DNA of 64,000 nt from Parasponia andersonii (lineage: Eukaryota > Streptophyta > Magnoliopsida > Rosales > Cannabaceae). Below the pieces are notes generated by a model. The model ran no database searches. It saw only the letters and a program-made list of their open reading frames with translations, and was not told the DNA's origin. Made by a program: the position numbers and the translations under genes. Below, in pieces: positions 45,026 through 58,102 of the stretch (the first letter of the stretch is position 1; the number at the start of each line of letters is the position of its first letter). The DNA is taken from contig JXTB01000318.1 in NCBI GenBank assembly GCA_002914805.1, positions 317,206-381,205 on the forward strand, written 5' to 3'.

Positions 45026-48000
45026 CTAGTTACCTCCGTCTGAGGGGGCGCGGCCAACCCCAGCGCTTGGACCAGCCTCGGAGAAGGGTGGCGTGGCTAG
45101 GTCGGATTCGTCACTAGAAATAATTACCGCGCCTGACCCCTTGCCAGTTAAGACCCCGAGACTAGGCTGAGCATCTGGAACCTCTGAAATTCGATCTAGC
45201 GGACCGAAAGTGGGGACAAGCTCTATGGCACCAGGAGCAGATATAGAGGGCCCCTCCTTTTCTGCGGCAAGCATCTTCAGCACGTCAGCTGGATACGTGA
45301 TACTGATCTCGTCCCCGAGCTGCTGCATATAGTGCTTGACGGAGTAGTGGTCCCTCTCAACGCCTTTCTGATCGTCAAATTGGTCTGGTGTTACCACCTC
45401 GGCGTGGCCTTCGAACTTTCTATTCTCCCAGCTAGACCTGTAACTTTCCGTAGATCTGGTACCTCATCTTCAGTTTATCCGTGTCCACCAACCTATCCTT
45501 CAGCGCTGCCAGCCTGAGCTCCGCTTGCCGTTGCGATAAGTTGACCAAAAAAGTATTAATACCGGCAAGGTCCTCGCAGTGTTTGCGAGACATCTCCACC
45601 CGAGCACCCATAAGATTCTTGTAATCCAAGAAGAGACATCGGTTTACCTCGTTGGACCGGTCAAGTTTGCGTCGCAGAGAATAGGCCTCGAGCTTGGATA
45701 TCACCTCGGCTTTTCTCGCTTCCTTGGTGTCCTCAATAGCCCAGTCACGAGCGATGAAGGCCAGTCCCATCTTAACGCTAGTGCTCTGCAACTCTTGCTC
45801 CTTGACTCTTAGCACGTTCTAGGCCAATCTGGTGGCCTCGGAATGGGCAAGTCTGTCAGCCTCTGCCTCAGCTAGTCTCGCGGCTAGCTACTCGCGTCTA
45901 GCCCCCTCTACGCTCAGAGCCTGAGCCACCGCACTGTTGACCTTCGCCTCCTCGAGGCTTCGATATAAGTCAAAGTCGGACCTCAATTCGGCGAGGGCGG
46001 CCTCGCTGCGCTCGGCCAATGCAAAGCGAGAACTCAGCTCCTCGGTCAGATCCCTAACTCGAGAAGAGTAGAAGGACTGGATGGCAGTCAGCTGCAAGTT
46101 AAACAACAAAAGGGGAGTCAGTATTTAGCAAAGATTTTGAAAAACATAGAAGTGACCGAATGGAACAAACTTGCGCGAAGGTGCGGCTACTGACGAGCTC
46201 GACATTCTCCAAAGAGAGCGCCTCTAGCCCCGACTCTATGGCTGGACCCTCCCTTTGGGCGTCGCCTGCACTTGGGGAGCACGGCCCTGCCCCGCTGGCC
46301 GCAAGGGCACCCTCTCTGCCTGCCGGGCACGCCTCTGAGGCAATGGCGATAGGGACTGAGGGAAGTTCAGAGCCATCAGGAGCACCATCAGTCACGGTGG
46401 GATGTAGTGCATCTTTTCTGGGCAGGCACTACGTGCCGACCATTTTCTCCTTAGAAGGGTCAGCGTTGCCCCATCATCGTCACTATCAGACGAGGGGACG
46501 ACCCTGCCCCTCTTCTCCACCCGACCCTCTTCTTCGTTGGACGGGCCGACCTCGCGTTGCCGCTTTGTAGGGACCGAGGGATAGGAGGATAGTCTGGATT
46601 TCAATCTCGAAGCTCCCCCACTGAGCTCGGCGATCTCTCCACCGAGGCTAACAGCGCTCGATTTAGAACTAGAGTCAGGGGTGGAGAAGATTGCTGCAGC
46701 AGACCCCCCAGTCAAGCTTGGCATCGTCTCTCCTCCCTGCGTGATCCGTGTGGTAGACAGTCCCCCGAATGGAGTTTTGCCTACATTGGAGTGAGGGACC
46801 GCTGGCATTTCACCTCCCGAAAGCACCACGAGGCACCGGCCAGCGGGTGCCTTGGTACGAGCCTTGTGTGCCACGGCTCCCCCCTTGACGGGTGAGGGGT
46901 CAGCCGATGGGCCTGTCTCAGAACCTGCAGAGAACAGATAACATGTTTAGCTCACGGCCATAATCCGACTCACGAAACTCGAGGATGCAAAAATGAACTC
47001 ACCCTTAGCCTTCTTGGGGGCGGCGGTCTCCTCGCTTAGGAGCCTGACGCACTCCGCGGCCACAAGCCTCACGGCCTCCTCGAGCTCGTGGCTAGTCGGT
47101 GCCACCAGGTCGTTGGAGCCCGCTAATTAGCTTGAAGCCGTAACCTGCCGACCCACCATGGTAATTCTGTCATGCTCGTCCTGGCAGAATCGGTTCAGGG
47201 CAGAGGCGTCAAGTCGACTCTGCATATGCTTGGTGATGACCCAGGTATCCAGAGGGAATGGGAGGTACGATACAATCCTGGGCATCATGTTCATCACCAA
47301 GGGGTTGAGGACGGCCTGGATGTACCGGCAATCCCCGGGAGATCCGAAGATGATTATCCCCTCTAGGCTTTTGAGCTGCCCCACTGACAAGTGCGGCTCG
47401 AACCTACTCTCTTCCGCTGAGGCTGCGCAAGTCAAAATAACGTGAGCAATAACAAACAGAGAGAGCATAGACTCGATAATCACGACCTGACACTTACTTT
47501 GCAGGAAGGTTGAGGGAACTTGGAAGTGCTCGCCGTTCACCCAAGGGGAGCACCATGCCCCTCCAACGGCATATAGCCTGGCGTGTGAGTCCCATTATTT
47601 GTCCGACCGCGACAATCCCCAGAAGATGTGATGTCCTAGCAGCGGTTGGTGGTAGAAGGTGGGGTAGGAGCCTTTCTTGGGGATGAGGATAAGCTTATAA
47701 GCATAAAAGACCACCTCCAGGTCAATATGCATGTTGTAGATAACTGACAGGGCGGAAAGCCCCATCAGAATCATGATTCCATTTGCATTCAGTTGCATCG
47801 GATGGATTCCAGTTAGAGCAAAGAATTGGTGAATCAGGGGAGGCAGAAGGAATCGTAGCCAATCCAGATACTTTCAGCCCAGGATGATAGAACCCTCGGG
47901 GGCGCAAGGACGAAGATACCAGTCCGGAGGGCCCTCAACCCATTGTAGCGCCACTCCTCTGGGGAGACAGAGCTGCCTCCTCAGTGAATCTAGCTCTGAA

Positions 48001-48041
48001 TCAACAACGGGGCGCAATTCCTGGTGTTGACTTGAAGCCAT
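45026..48041 (-). pseudogene. Spliced antisense gene carried by the Tat element (gypsy-type 'transposase' family), broken
   Basis: It reads against the element. Exons 48041-47498, 47422-47003, 46924-46171 and 46091-45026 have GT-AG borders (LQ|T, AK|G and FAQ|L junctions), and each intron of about 75-80 bases keeps the frame. Exon 1 starts MASSQHQELRPVVDSELDSL and contains LRFLLPPLIHQFFALTGIHP, which resembles the plant 'putative gypsy type transposon' domain (Pfam Transposase_28, from memory). Exon 3 is a low-complexity Ser/Gly/Pro linker with a basic KRQREVGPSNEEEGRVEKRG stretch. Exon 4 is a long coiled coil (LTEELSSRFALAERSEAAL onward). Stops occur near 47882, at 47595, 47127, 45888 and about 45816, and frame shifts near 46400 and 45430. 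Function unknown; comparable to antisense frames of Grande-like elements. Confidence 0.75.
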
Positions 48042-48335
48042 TATTCTGAAATACGACTAAAAGGAAACCCTAGGATTTTATGAGGCTAGAATGATTGAAG
48101 ATTTTGGTAAAATGGCAAACGAACGCAATTGCAACTTTTTATAGAGGGGAAGCCGAAGAGTTTTTCCAGAAAAGGGGAGAATGAGGAAGACCGAACAGTC
48201 GGAATTTCAAAATTCAAACAGGTTTCGTAATATGGGATGATATGCCTCTGCATCAATAAGGGGGGAACCACGTACATCCCCCGGATTGGAGGAACGGATA
48301 AACGATTTTCCCACTTAATAGATACAAATCCATCA

Positions 48336-48355
48336 AGTAGGGAAATAGAGGCAGT
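48336..48355 (+). other. Polypurine tract region
   Basis: AAGTAGGGAAATAGAGGCAG stands directly before the 3' LTR. Its purine richness suits the plus-strand DNA primer. Confidence 0.6.
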
Positions 48356-49183
48356 TGTAGGACCTATTCTCAAATCATACACCACGTGGACGATTAAGTG
48401 GCAGAACAGGTCACAAACGGGGCCCACCATCTGACAGCTGTTGAGAGTGATTAGCTAAAGGCCACACGGGTCGCACATGATACCAAATCGGCTATTGGGC
48501 TTCCCAAGGTTAGGGTCGAGCCCATCATGGACCCTGGACAGGCCCGGCCCAGTCCGACCCTTACCTCGACAGCTGGGGGGTCGGATGCCCCAAGGGTCTT
48601 CCACCTGAATATAATAGAAAGTAACTCACGATTCCAGACCCAGACAGAGCATTTAATGCGATCCCGGGTAGGCGTGTGTAAGGGGCAAGCCGTCCTGACA
48701 GAACGGCGATTCATCCAAATCTCACCCTTGACATATTCAAGCCGTAGGAGGTAGCGGAAATCAGGCTACGACGATACAGAGGAGATCACGGAAATCTCGG
48801 CCCGTGACTTCTGAAAAAGACTTTGAGCAGAAAGGTACTCAGTCCTGAGATTGAGACCCGTATGGTTCACGATCTCAGGACTATATATATATGAGCCATG
48901 CGTTCCCGCAGGAGGCATGTACGCTTATAGAAGAAATATATAAAAAAGCTTATGAGCAAGAAACAAACATATACATATACTGAACTAATTCTTTGTTACC
49001 CTATATCAAAGGCAAAACTACTGACTTAAGTATCGGAGAGTCTTTGCAGGTAGCCACCCCCGCCTCTCCGACCCTGCTTGGAGTTCAGAGTACTTTGGGA
49101 TAGCGAGGACACATGGACAGTTGGAGAACACATCATCGGCGGTTCAGAGATACGTGGACAGCTGGTGAGAAATCGCTCCAACA
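48356..49183 (+). repeat. 3' LTR of the Tat element, 828 bp
   Basis: It starts TGTAGGACCTATTCTC and ends CGCTCCAACA, aligned to the 5' LTR throughout. Its extra ggtcggatgccccaa near 48582-48597 explains most of the length difference. It is followed by the target repeat ATAGT. Confidence 0.93.
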
Positions 49184-49598
49184 ATAGTCTTCTTAACTTG
49201 TGTTTGCAGCTATGCTAAGAGCCTAAGATTGAAAACTAAGCCATAAATATTCAGTGAACTGATCTCAGTAAGATGAAAAAGAAACCATTTCAAATATATT
49301 CAGTAAGACGAAAAAGATACAAATTCAGAATGGAACGGTATGATTACAGAGAAAATCTTTACAGCAACTCTTATACAAAAGATGAAACAAAAGATTGTAC
49401 AACAAAAGAATGCGCAATAGCAATGCCACTCATTTGAAGTTGATAGTTTCTCTACTCACCTAACTATTTCATACCACCAGAACCTTCTCCAACTCTCCTA
49501 CTTATATCTCTACTTACTTAGGTAGAGAGTACCAAAGAATGCTGGATGTTAAAACTACAACAAAGTAGATCGAAACGGCCTCTTCTCTACGGTTTATT

Positions 49599-51206
49599 CT
49601 ATTTCTTTTCATCATTAGCCTGCTCTGACTCTGGCTTGGGCTCTGGCTCAGGCTCTGGCTTCGTGCTTAGCTCTGGCTCTGGTGCCACAGTCGTAGCAGC
49701 AGCCACAAGGGAATCAAAATTCTCAGACTTACCGAGCACAATCTCAATCTAGAAATGAAGGAAGATTATATAAGTAGCCAAAGAACATACTATAAAGCAT
49801 TCACCCAAAGAAAAAGATACAGAAACTAGAATAATATTCATTTTCATCTTTAACCCACCTTGGCTTTCTGAACCAGACGACCTTTATTCTCATCTTTCAT
49901 GCCAACAGTGGAAGTTGAAACTTCTGTTAATATAACCATATAAGATAAAAATATACCAGTGATCTCCATCAAAGATATTGTCAAGAAATATATAGGCATC
50001 ACAAAAACAAGTTCCTTACTCTTTTCAGTAGCTAGTCCATTGTTCTTCAGAATTTCAGCAATTGTGACAACAGTTGTGATCGCTGCAATGAAATCAAAAT
50101 CAACAGTTTTAGTCAGCATGAACGCGGTAATGATCGCATACTGCAAGTATGTGGCAGAAACGGCTACTGAAAGAACAAATGGGAACGGTTCAGATGAAAT
50201 GTACCCATTCCAAGTGCAGAAAGCTCAACCTCATTGTGTTGTTGTATGTACCTCTGCATCAAAAGAATAAACAATGTAATAAAAAAAACCCATGTCTAAA
50301 ATCCTGCAGTAGGATGCATCTCATATTGTGTTGTTGTTACTTCGACTAGAAAAAGTGAAACAGATCTGCATTTTTCCGTTTGCTTTTGGCTTGCCTCAAT
50401 TTTTCAATCCAAAGAACCGAAAAAATACGGACGATCCTATTCTTTTAATTAATCAATTTCGAACATTTTATCAAAATCCAAACAGGTCAAAGCAATGAAT
50501 ATCGGTTCTTTCAGATGCAATAAGATGTCACATCTGTGATCATCTTCTCAAAAGAAGGTTCAACATTAGTTCATAAAGAATCCACTAAGAAATCAAAAGA
50601 AGGCACCAATTCTTACTTTTTCAGCTAGAAATAAGAATCATTTTATCATATTCTTCTTATGCATAGGAATCATCATTCAGAAAATGAAAGACCCGACACG
50701 AACCGATAAGCGAAAGATTGATTCTTTCCTTTCTTAGACCCATTCATAAGAGAATCATTCTGATCTGTTTATCAGTAAATCAAGAAACCATGCAATGGCA
50801 CTTCACAAACACAGAACACTGCATAAGAGAGACTTCGAAGCCACTCCATGAATTTCAAAGAAATGTGCCAGAGTAAAAACGAGAATTTGAAGGCACAGAA
50901 CCAAAGAGTCAAGAGTCAAGACCCCATGAATATTCGAACAATTTACTAAAGAAGCCATTCAATGAGCCATTACCAAACCAGAAACGAGAATTCGAGCTTC
51001 GAAAGGCATATATATATATATATATATATGCGTATGAGTTTCAAAAAGAATAATAGAGTAGAAGAAAATGACGAGGATTGTATTATATTTATTTATACCT
51101 TAGCGAGATTGACATAGAAGAAGAGAGGCTTCTTGGTGTTGGAGACCTGAATTCGGTTCTTCTTGTGGGCCTCGTTGGCTTGAGGTACTGCAACAACAGC
51201 GGCCAT
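49599..51206 (-). CDS. Alba-domain nucleic-acid-binding protein, 144 aa
   Basis: Five exons (51206-51099, 50253-50205, 50082-50020, 49923-49859 and 49748-49599) join in phase to 435 bases. Alba proteins bind RNA and DNA, in plants often R-loops or mRNA. The Alba fold is visible from NRIQVSNTKKPLFFYVNLAK (about residues 17-36) through YIQQHNEVELSALGMAITTV, then AEILKNNGLATEK and STVGMKDENKGRLVQKAKIE, to about residue 103. The C-terminal tail is Pro/Glu/Lys-rich (KPEPEPEPKPESEQ) and disordered, like short plant Alba proteins without RGG repeats. TATA (CCTATATAAAC, 51384-51393) lies about 180 bases upstream. The Tat element landed about 415 bases beyond its stop. By synteny it matches Arabidopsis At3g04620. 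Confidence 0.92.
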
Positions 51207-51383
51207 TATTGTTTCTTGCGTTTTCTCTCGAGAAAAATTTTCCGTCACTTTCTCGGGAATCTCTTTTTGTTTTTCTCTCTCAGGATGGGCGGGAAAGTTG
51301 AAGCCGAAGGGGGGAGGGGGGAAGCGTTTAGTTTGGTTTGAGCAAAAATAGCGGAATCTGTTACGGGTTTGGGCGTTGCGGGG

Positions 51384-51393
51384 TTTATATAGG
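51384..51393 (-). promoter_or_regulatory. TATA box of the Alba gene
   Basis: CCTATATAAAC on the minus strand, about 180 bases before the ATG, with a purine/pyrimidine leader in between. Confidence 0.6.
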
Positions 51394-51504
51394 ATCCAAT
51401 TGGACCGACAGCTGGCGAGTTTCTCGTCGCTGAGTGGACGGGGTCACTGCTCAGTTCGTTTTGGCAGTTAGGATGGGTCGGTTATGATGAAATGATTTGT
51501 CAAT

Positions 51505-52085
51505 TGACCAATGTATCCCTCTCAGCTTCCTCCCTGAGTCCTGTGAGCTGAATACCACCATGGTCCTGGCCTAATGGGCTCATAACTTTTATGGCCCGTT
51601 TCTCAGGCCCCCCAGTTTTGAGTAGAAAGTTGGGAATTCGACATGAACAGTATTAATCTAGACTAAAATGACTTTTTTTATGAATACGTTGAAAAATAAA
51701 TTTTCTAGTAGTATCACACAGCTGTGTGGCGTGAGTCATATATAATTTGTGACTATTAATAAGTCTTAAAAAAAATTATAATTTTATGGTCACAAATTTG
51801 TATTACATTACTATAATAGTCATTTTTTAAAGGAATAATTACAATTTTATAACTTACATTTTACCTGTTTATTTAGATTATACATTATGTTTTCGTCATT
51901 ATCAATATGACTTTCAGATTTAGAATTTGTAACAAATTTATAACCTCTCCGTGCCGAAATTCAACCATGTTGCTAAATGCCCAACTAACCAATATTAACA
52001 CTCTCAGCTTCCTGAGCTGAAAACGACCAGGGGGCATGGACTTTTATGGCCCGTTTCTGTAGTTGTGATACTCAAGGCCATCAAT
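51505..52085. repeat. Duplicated promoter segment of the Alba gene split by an AT-rich insert
   Basis: ctctcagcttcct...gagctgaa (51518-51555) and cttttatggcccgtttct (51587-51604) recur at 52001-52021 and 52038-52056 in the same order and direction, followed in both by a gttttgagt/attttgaatt region. The roughly 350 bases between are AT-rich and look like an inserted or rearranged element (ggaataattacaattttata words). Confidence 0.55.
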
Positions 52086-55000
52086 TTTGAATTGAAGTTA
52101 GGCTGCGTAGAACTTTGTTTGAAAAGGGGGAAAAAAAATGCCATATATACTCATCATATTCATAGGATTACTACGTGGCTCAGGAGGGTGAGTATGGTCA
52201 GTGACTCCAGATTTCTTAATATTTAGAAAAGATTCCAACTTTTTAATTGGAAAAACCGTATTTGTCTAATTCTACTAGCAGTTTTGGTCTAATTAATAAA
52301 TGCATAAAACTTTTTATCTTCTTCTAGATTAGACTCAATTAATGGTTGCAAACTAAACTTTTCCACTTCTTTAAATGCTTCACTAAATAAAACCTAAATG
52401 CGAATCGTAGTCTTTCACAAAAAAAAAAATAGTTTGTATACTTGACCTTATTGGAGGGTTTAAAGATTCTAATTCCAACCCTCTTGGGAAAAAAATAAAA
52501 ATAAAAGCAAAATTCTTAGAAAAATGAAAGTGAGAGGACAAATATAATAGGGCCGCCAATGAATTCAGTAGGACTATAACATGGCCCATAATCTTGTGGA
52601 CTAAGATGACCTTGAAGTGGGCCCCTCAAAAGCTCGGCCTACCACTTCCCACTGAATCTAGTCCATCAACCATTCTTCACCATTAAGTGGGCCTCAAGCT
52701 GGTCTTGCCCAACGTCCAACACAAGTCCTAGTCCATCCCAAGTTTACTCTTTGTTTTTTTTCCCCCCTTTTTGGCTCCAATTATTTTGTTTTTAATACTA
52801 AAAAAATACAAATTAATTCCCCCCCCCCCCCCAAAAAAAATAAATAAATAAATAAAGGGGAAGGTTGAGTGTCGGAGGCAGAGGATATGAGGGGTCTCGA
52901 TGGAAAAGTTATAATTTGATGGACACAAATGAATGGGTAATAAAAGTAGAGTGGTCCAAAGAGAATCGGTATTAAGATTTAGAGAAAAGAAGTTTGGGGA
53001 AAATGTGCCTCCTTCATCTGGAACATATTGAATTTTCTTCCCGCCCCTTTACACGTGAGAATTTTTGGAGATTGTCATTATTTAAGAAAAATGATTTTGA
53101 TCAGATCAGACCACACATACGAACCATCTCTCAAATCTCAATAACCATTTACCTGACTGGTCCTTTTCTAGGCCTTCGAACCATTAAGATTTAAAACTCA
53201 AGCCGGCTATGCCCCTTACCCAAAAACAAAACCAAAAAAAAAAAAAATGCGTCACATAGGAAGCTTCTCTTTTCTTCCTTTTTGTTCTCTCTTTTTTTTA
53301 AAAAAAAAAAAAAACAATTATGTCACGCTATATGTCCTTATAACATAACAATATAAAAGAATAATAAAAAGTGATATTTGTTATTCTCTAACATCTCGTT
53401 AATAGAATTGTTGTACTATAATTTAAACATAATAATTTGTACGTTCAATGAACTTAATTATTCAGCACCAACTTGGCTTTATCCCGAGGAATATTTAATC
53501 TTATCATTTTAAACATATACTGATATACATCTATATATATATATATATATTGCTGTTTTTCTTCATTTATCTTGTTTTTTTTATATTTTTTTAATCTCAT
53601 AACCTGGATCACAATGAATCAAGTTCATGTCTCACACACCGTGCTGACTGCTGAATCCATTTATATAAGCATTCTTTATGAAAGCTTTCGAATACGATGC
53701 TTTTGGTCTCAAACTCTCTTCTTCTTTTCCTTTTTTAAAAAAAAAAATTTTTAAAAAAGTCGAACATATATATACAAATGTGGAGCGAATTATATTATAT
53801 TTATATATAGATGAACAGGGGAAGGTTCTAATTCTGATCCTGATGAATAAAGAATAGACTTTAAGGATACCTTGCCACTTTTAAGTCATAATCGCCATAA
53901 TGAACTCCTATTATTTTTATTATGTGCTCTCATTTTTTCATATTCGCAATATTAATTATTAGAATTTGGAATTCTTTCAACTCAAAAATATAAGGCACAC
54001 AATGCCATAAGATTCTTATTGTACCACGCACGTACAACTTTATTTTCTTTAGACCAAAATAATTTGGAAAAAAGAGAAAAAAAAAATGGTACAGGTAGTG
54101 GAACTGTTTGATTGGATAACCTTTGCAACCATACTTAACTCACACGGTATTTCGAAGATGAATTCATTATTAAATGGGAATATTACTACTTTTTTTGTTT
54201 CCCTTTTTTTTCGTTCTTTTAATTTTTTTCTTTTATGTGATGTTTTATTATTCTGAAATAATGAATGGAGAGCAATATTGCACGTGGATCATATAGAATC
54301 GTGGGTTGTTTCCCTGAATGATAGAACATATAATTTCCAACGTTAAATTGAGAGAGAAATTATGCATATGATATTGGATAATAGAGAAAAGTTTGTAATA
54401 ATATTGTATTCAGTACCTAACAATTTGGTGCCTGACTTTCCCAAGATCTTGTACTATGTTTAATATTCTCAATTCTCATACTAAAAAGCCTATTTTTTTT
54501 TTAACATAAAAAAAAAAGAGGGCTCAAAGCTAAATGTTAAACTCACTCGATGATTTGTTGCCATCCAAAAAAACTAAAAATAAACTAAATCTATCATAAA
54601 GATCTAATCTCAAGACACTTTCTTGTATCTGAGTCTCATAAAATTTATTTGAATGTGGTATTAGTTCAATGAATTCAAGAAAAAAGGTACATGGATATAA
54701 TTGGTACATTGACGATGTTGTCGGCATCTCATATTAAGTCTTCCCGATATTCAGGTAATCCCATTCATTTCTTCTTATTTAGTTAATTGCTTTTGTGTGC
54801 TACGGGAGTATTAGCACTTAATTACACTAATAAGAACTAATATTGGAATAAATTAATTTATAGTATCCATCCCTCATTTCTCACGTCCCTTTGATCCTAA
54901 AGTATATGTATCAAGTAAGAAAATTTGGCGCATAAATATGCTAAGGGTTTATGGGTGAAAATTTTGTTTTTTTTTTTAGGGAAAAAAATAAAAAAGAAGT

Positions 55001-55557
55001 TTCACTTATGTATGTATAAATGTGTGTACGTCAGTGTAAAATGTATATATGTTTGGCCAATAATGTACGAGGAAGGTTCCTAGCTAAAAAGGTACTTTAT
55101 TACGCGCTTCGATCATTTTTGTATGACAAACAAAACAAAATATATGCTCAAGTGGCGAACAAATCATATAATGACAAGTATGATATTTTACTAATCAACT
55201 TTCTTAAATTGTCACCGACCGCCGATACTGACTAATCCTTAGTTTATTGCTTTAACTTTAGTGTCTCATTCTGATACTATCTTCATCAAGATTCTTATCG
55301 TTAGGAAAGAAAATAAAAATAAAAATATATAAGAAAAGAAAAGGAAATAACAAATCTGGAAAACATAATTGAGATGGCTACTAATGGTGCTTAATGGTTT
55401 TAGTATGTTGTTATAATTAAATTAGGATTTGACAGACCAAACATATGGTCCATATTCAACTTTATCCACCACTAATAATTGACTTTAGTGTGGATTGTAG
55501 TTATGACTAATGACAAATTGGGACGCAAATTAGGCAAGTGATGGATGAGATGGACTC

Positions 55558-55617
55558 TTTTTCTTTTTCTTTCTTCTTTTTTCTTTTTTCTTTTTTCTTT
55601 TTTCTTTTTTCTTTTTT
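55558..55617. repeat. (TTTTTTC)n microsatellite
   Basis: A polypyrimidine tract, about six to seven units of CTTTTTT preceded by degenerate ones. Confidence 0.9.
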
Positions 55618-56565
55618 GATGTCATAAGCGTGCCGTCCCTTGCAAGCAACATGCAACTATTTGCTCAAAATTTTCTAAAGCTCTAAAAAAGTATTTCACA
55701 TATACTAATGATAAACATAATAATTTTAATTTCCCACTTGTAAACATCTTAGTAGCACTATGCATGTATCCTTAATTTCTCACCTTCAAATCAAGTACAA
55801 CATTAAACATCATCTTAAATTGAAAAAAGTGATCGAAACTTATAAAGTCGTCAAAGACTATTTGATTATTTTTCAACTTATTTTTCATTTGTGTGCATCT
55901 ATAGGTGATATCATGTTAGAACTCCACGCACTTCATTTCTTTTTCCCTCTAATATTTTCAATTTAGTCCCCACCATTAAAATAAAGAAATGTAAATAAAA
56001 TGAAAAAATAAACAGAGAAGCGTATACAAATTTCATGAATCGGTACTGCAGGAGAACGCAACAGACAGCTTGGGTCGTCAAGCATATTTCAAATTGAGAG
56101 CTAATGAATATTTACACTAACACGGTAATAGGTGACACAAAAAGGTTTTGGACTAGCTAGTAGAATTAAATATACATATAAACTTGATTCAACCTTGCAT
56201 GTTTCACTTGCCACACTGCCGCCTGCTATATGGATATCTTGAAAATAACTCTAACATTTATCTTGCAATTTTCCATTAAAGAAAAAAACTAAACCTTTTG
56301 CTAAAAGTCAATTAGCTTCACCCTAAGATTCAGACAAGCTAGCTTGCAAAGTCAACTTGCAACTTAATGATTCATAAAGACTGACTTGTGTTAAAAAGAA
56401 CCAATAAATTCTATCAGTTGTGCCATTGGGGAAGATTAGTAATTGTGATTTGACAATGTTAATCTCATATGCATATGCAAAACCTTGCCCTCCCAGAAAA
56501 TTGAAAAATAACTTTTCTCACATGGGGTGAAAAAGCATGGATCATAAGCTAGCTAGCACTATTTG

Positions 56566-56574
<9 letters not shown>

Positions 56575-56607
<33 letters not shown>
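56575..56607. repeat. (AT)n microsatellite
   Basis: About 16 uninterrupted AT units. Confidence 0.95.
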
Positions 56608-56609
<2 letters not shown>

Positions 56610-58102
56610 ATCCCTGTAACTTTTCTAATAGTAGTCATTCGTCCAGCTGGATACCATATTCTAACTACATAATCTATCCAAAACTCATTCATAATTTACT
56701 TGGCGAGAAAAAAAAAAAAAAGAAGAGAATGGAAATTCAATTTTAAAGTTTCTTCGAGGCTCAAGAGATCAAAGTGAGGGAATGGAAGCAAAGATAAATT
56801 AGAGCTCATATTATTAAAATAAATAAACAAAATATTAAATGTTCTCCTGATTCTAACGTTGGTTTGTATTAATTAAAATGTACAGAGTACTTAAATAATT
56901 TCCTACAAATTCATGAAAAATGTTCCTACCAAAAGAAAAAAAAAAAATCATGAAAAGTGCGTGTCCAAATTTGCTTGAATGGAATGTGGTCCTTAAAATT
57001 AGGTACTAGACTTGCCTCATATATATTTTCATTGTTGCACATTTATATACTAGCATAGGAGAGAAACAGTAGGGAATGCCCTCCAATTATAGTGTCAAGC
57101 CAAAAAACAACAAATATTTATATGTATATAGACAGTAATTTAGTAGATTTTTTTTATCTACAGAAATATTATTTTGTTTAATAAAAATTCATCATACATG
57201 TAAATTGAAGAGAAAAAATATTAAATAAAAAATATTTATCTTTATTATTTTTTCTCAATTATTTAAATTATATTATGATTTAACGGCTAAAAAATTAAAT
57301 GCGTATTAAATTAGAAACTATATGGATAAATAAGCACAAATGATTTGCAAATTATTCCTCATTTCATTCGTCCACATCGTACTCCATGAACCTCTCATGA
57401 GACTATTAAGGGCGACCTATAAACAGAACCCTCCCTCTCTTCTACGAAAAGGACTAGAAAAATGAGTGAGGGAGACCGACACTTGTCTCCAAGATTTTGG
57501 TAATTTTATGTACTATAGATGCTTGTAATTGTAATGTTATTTATTTAACATTGTAATAATTAATAGTTGGATGTCACTAGAAAGCTGAAAACTTGAAATA
57601 AAGGTGCATATACATGAGAAGTACCGTGGATTGAAAATTTTCAAAAGAGACGGTTGAAACTTTTTTGACTTTATCGAGTCTAGAGAAGTTTTGGAATATT
57701 CAAAAACAGTACCGAGCAAAAAATAACTTTAGAATATTTGAATGGAGTCATAGGTTATAGCTCAAATGCATATATTTACTTAAAAAAATGAACATAGGAA
57801 TTTATATATAGTTTCTTCCAAGCATGTATTGACTTATGTTTGATTTAGTTATTTAGTACATGCTTTTCTCCTTTCACATTAGCTAGGCAAAAAGTTTTAG
57901 CTTTGTCTCCATTCATAAAATCCAAATTAAACAATAGTCACTGGTCAACTTGCAATTTACACACTGTCACCCAGAAAAAAAAAAAAAATGATAGAGAAGT
58001 TTATGTGGTTGATTTATGTTGGCTGTTAAAGCATTAATTGGACCAACACCTTTTGGTAGAATGTGGCCAGTTAACATGAAAAAACAAGTAACCCCATTAA
58101 AT

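Larger units (their letters stand above)
36965..49183 (+). mobile_element. Tat-lineage Ty3/gypsy LTR retrotransposon, 12.2 kb
   Basis: Both LTRs (36965-37778 and 48356-49183) begin TGT and end CCAACA. The element is flanked by the 5-base target duplication ATAGT (36960-36964 and 49184-49188). Gag, protease, RT, RNase H and a second RNase H share one reading frame; integrase follows after a shift. The second RNase H between the normal one and integrase, and an antisense gene downstream of integrase, are marks of the Tat lineage (Ogre, Grande, Retand). Nonsense codons in every part make this copy non-autonomous. The first 230 aligned LTR bases show about 16 differences by eye, nearly all transitions, plus a 15-base indel. 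Confidence 0.93.
52086..58102. other. Intergenic AT-rich DNA
   Basis: Six kilobases read on both strands without a credible gene, RNA gene or element boundary. Simple repeats: poly-C/A at 52820-52855, (AT)n at 53532-53551, the TTTTTTC array at 55558-55617 and (AT)n at 56575-56607. Frames of 60-70 codons here are random. Confidence 0.6.

Noticed and set aside
55760..55966. 68-codon frame in the long intergenic region
   Set aside because: Random in AT-rich DNA; no domain, codon bias or neighbours.
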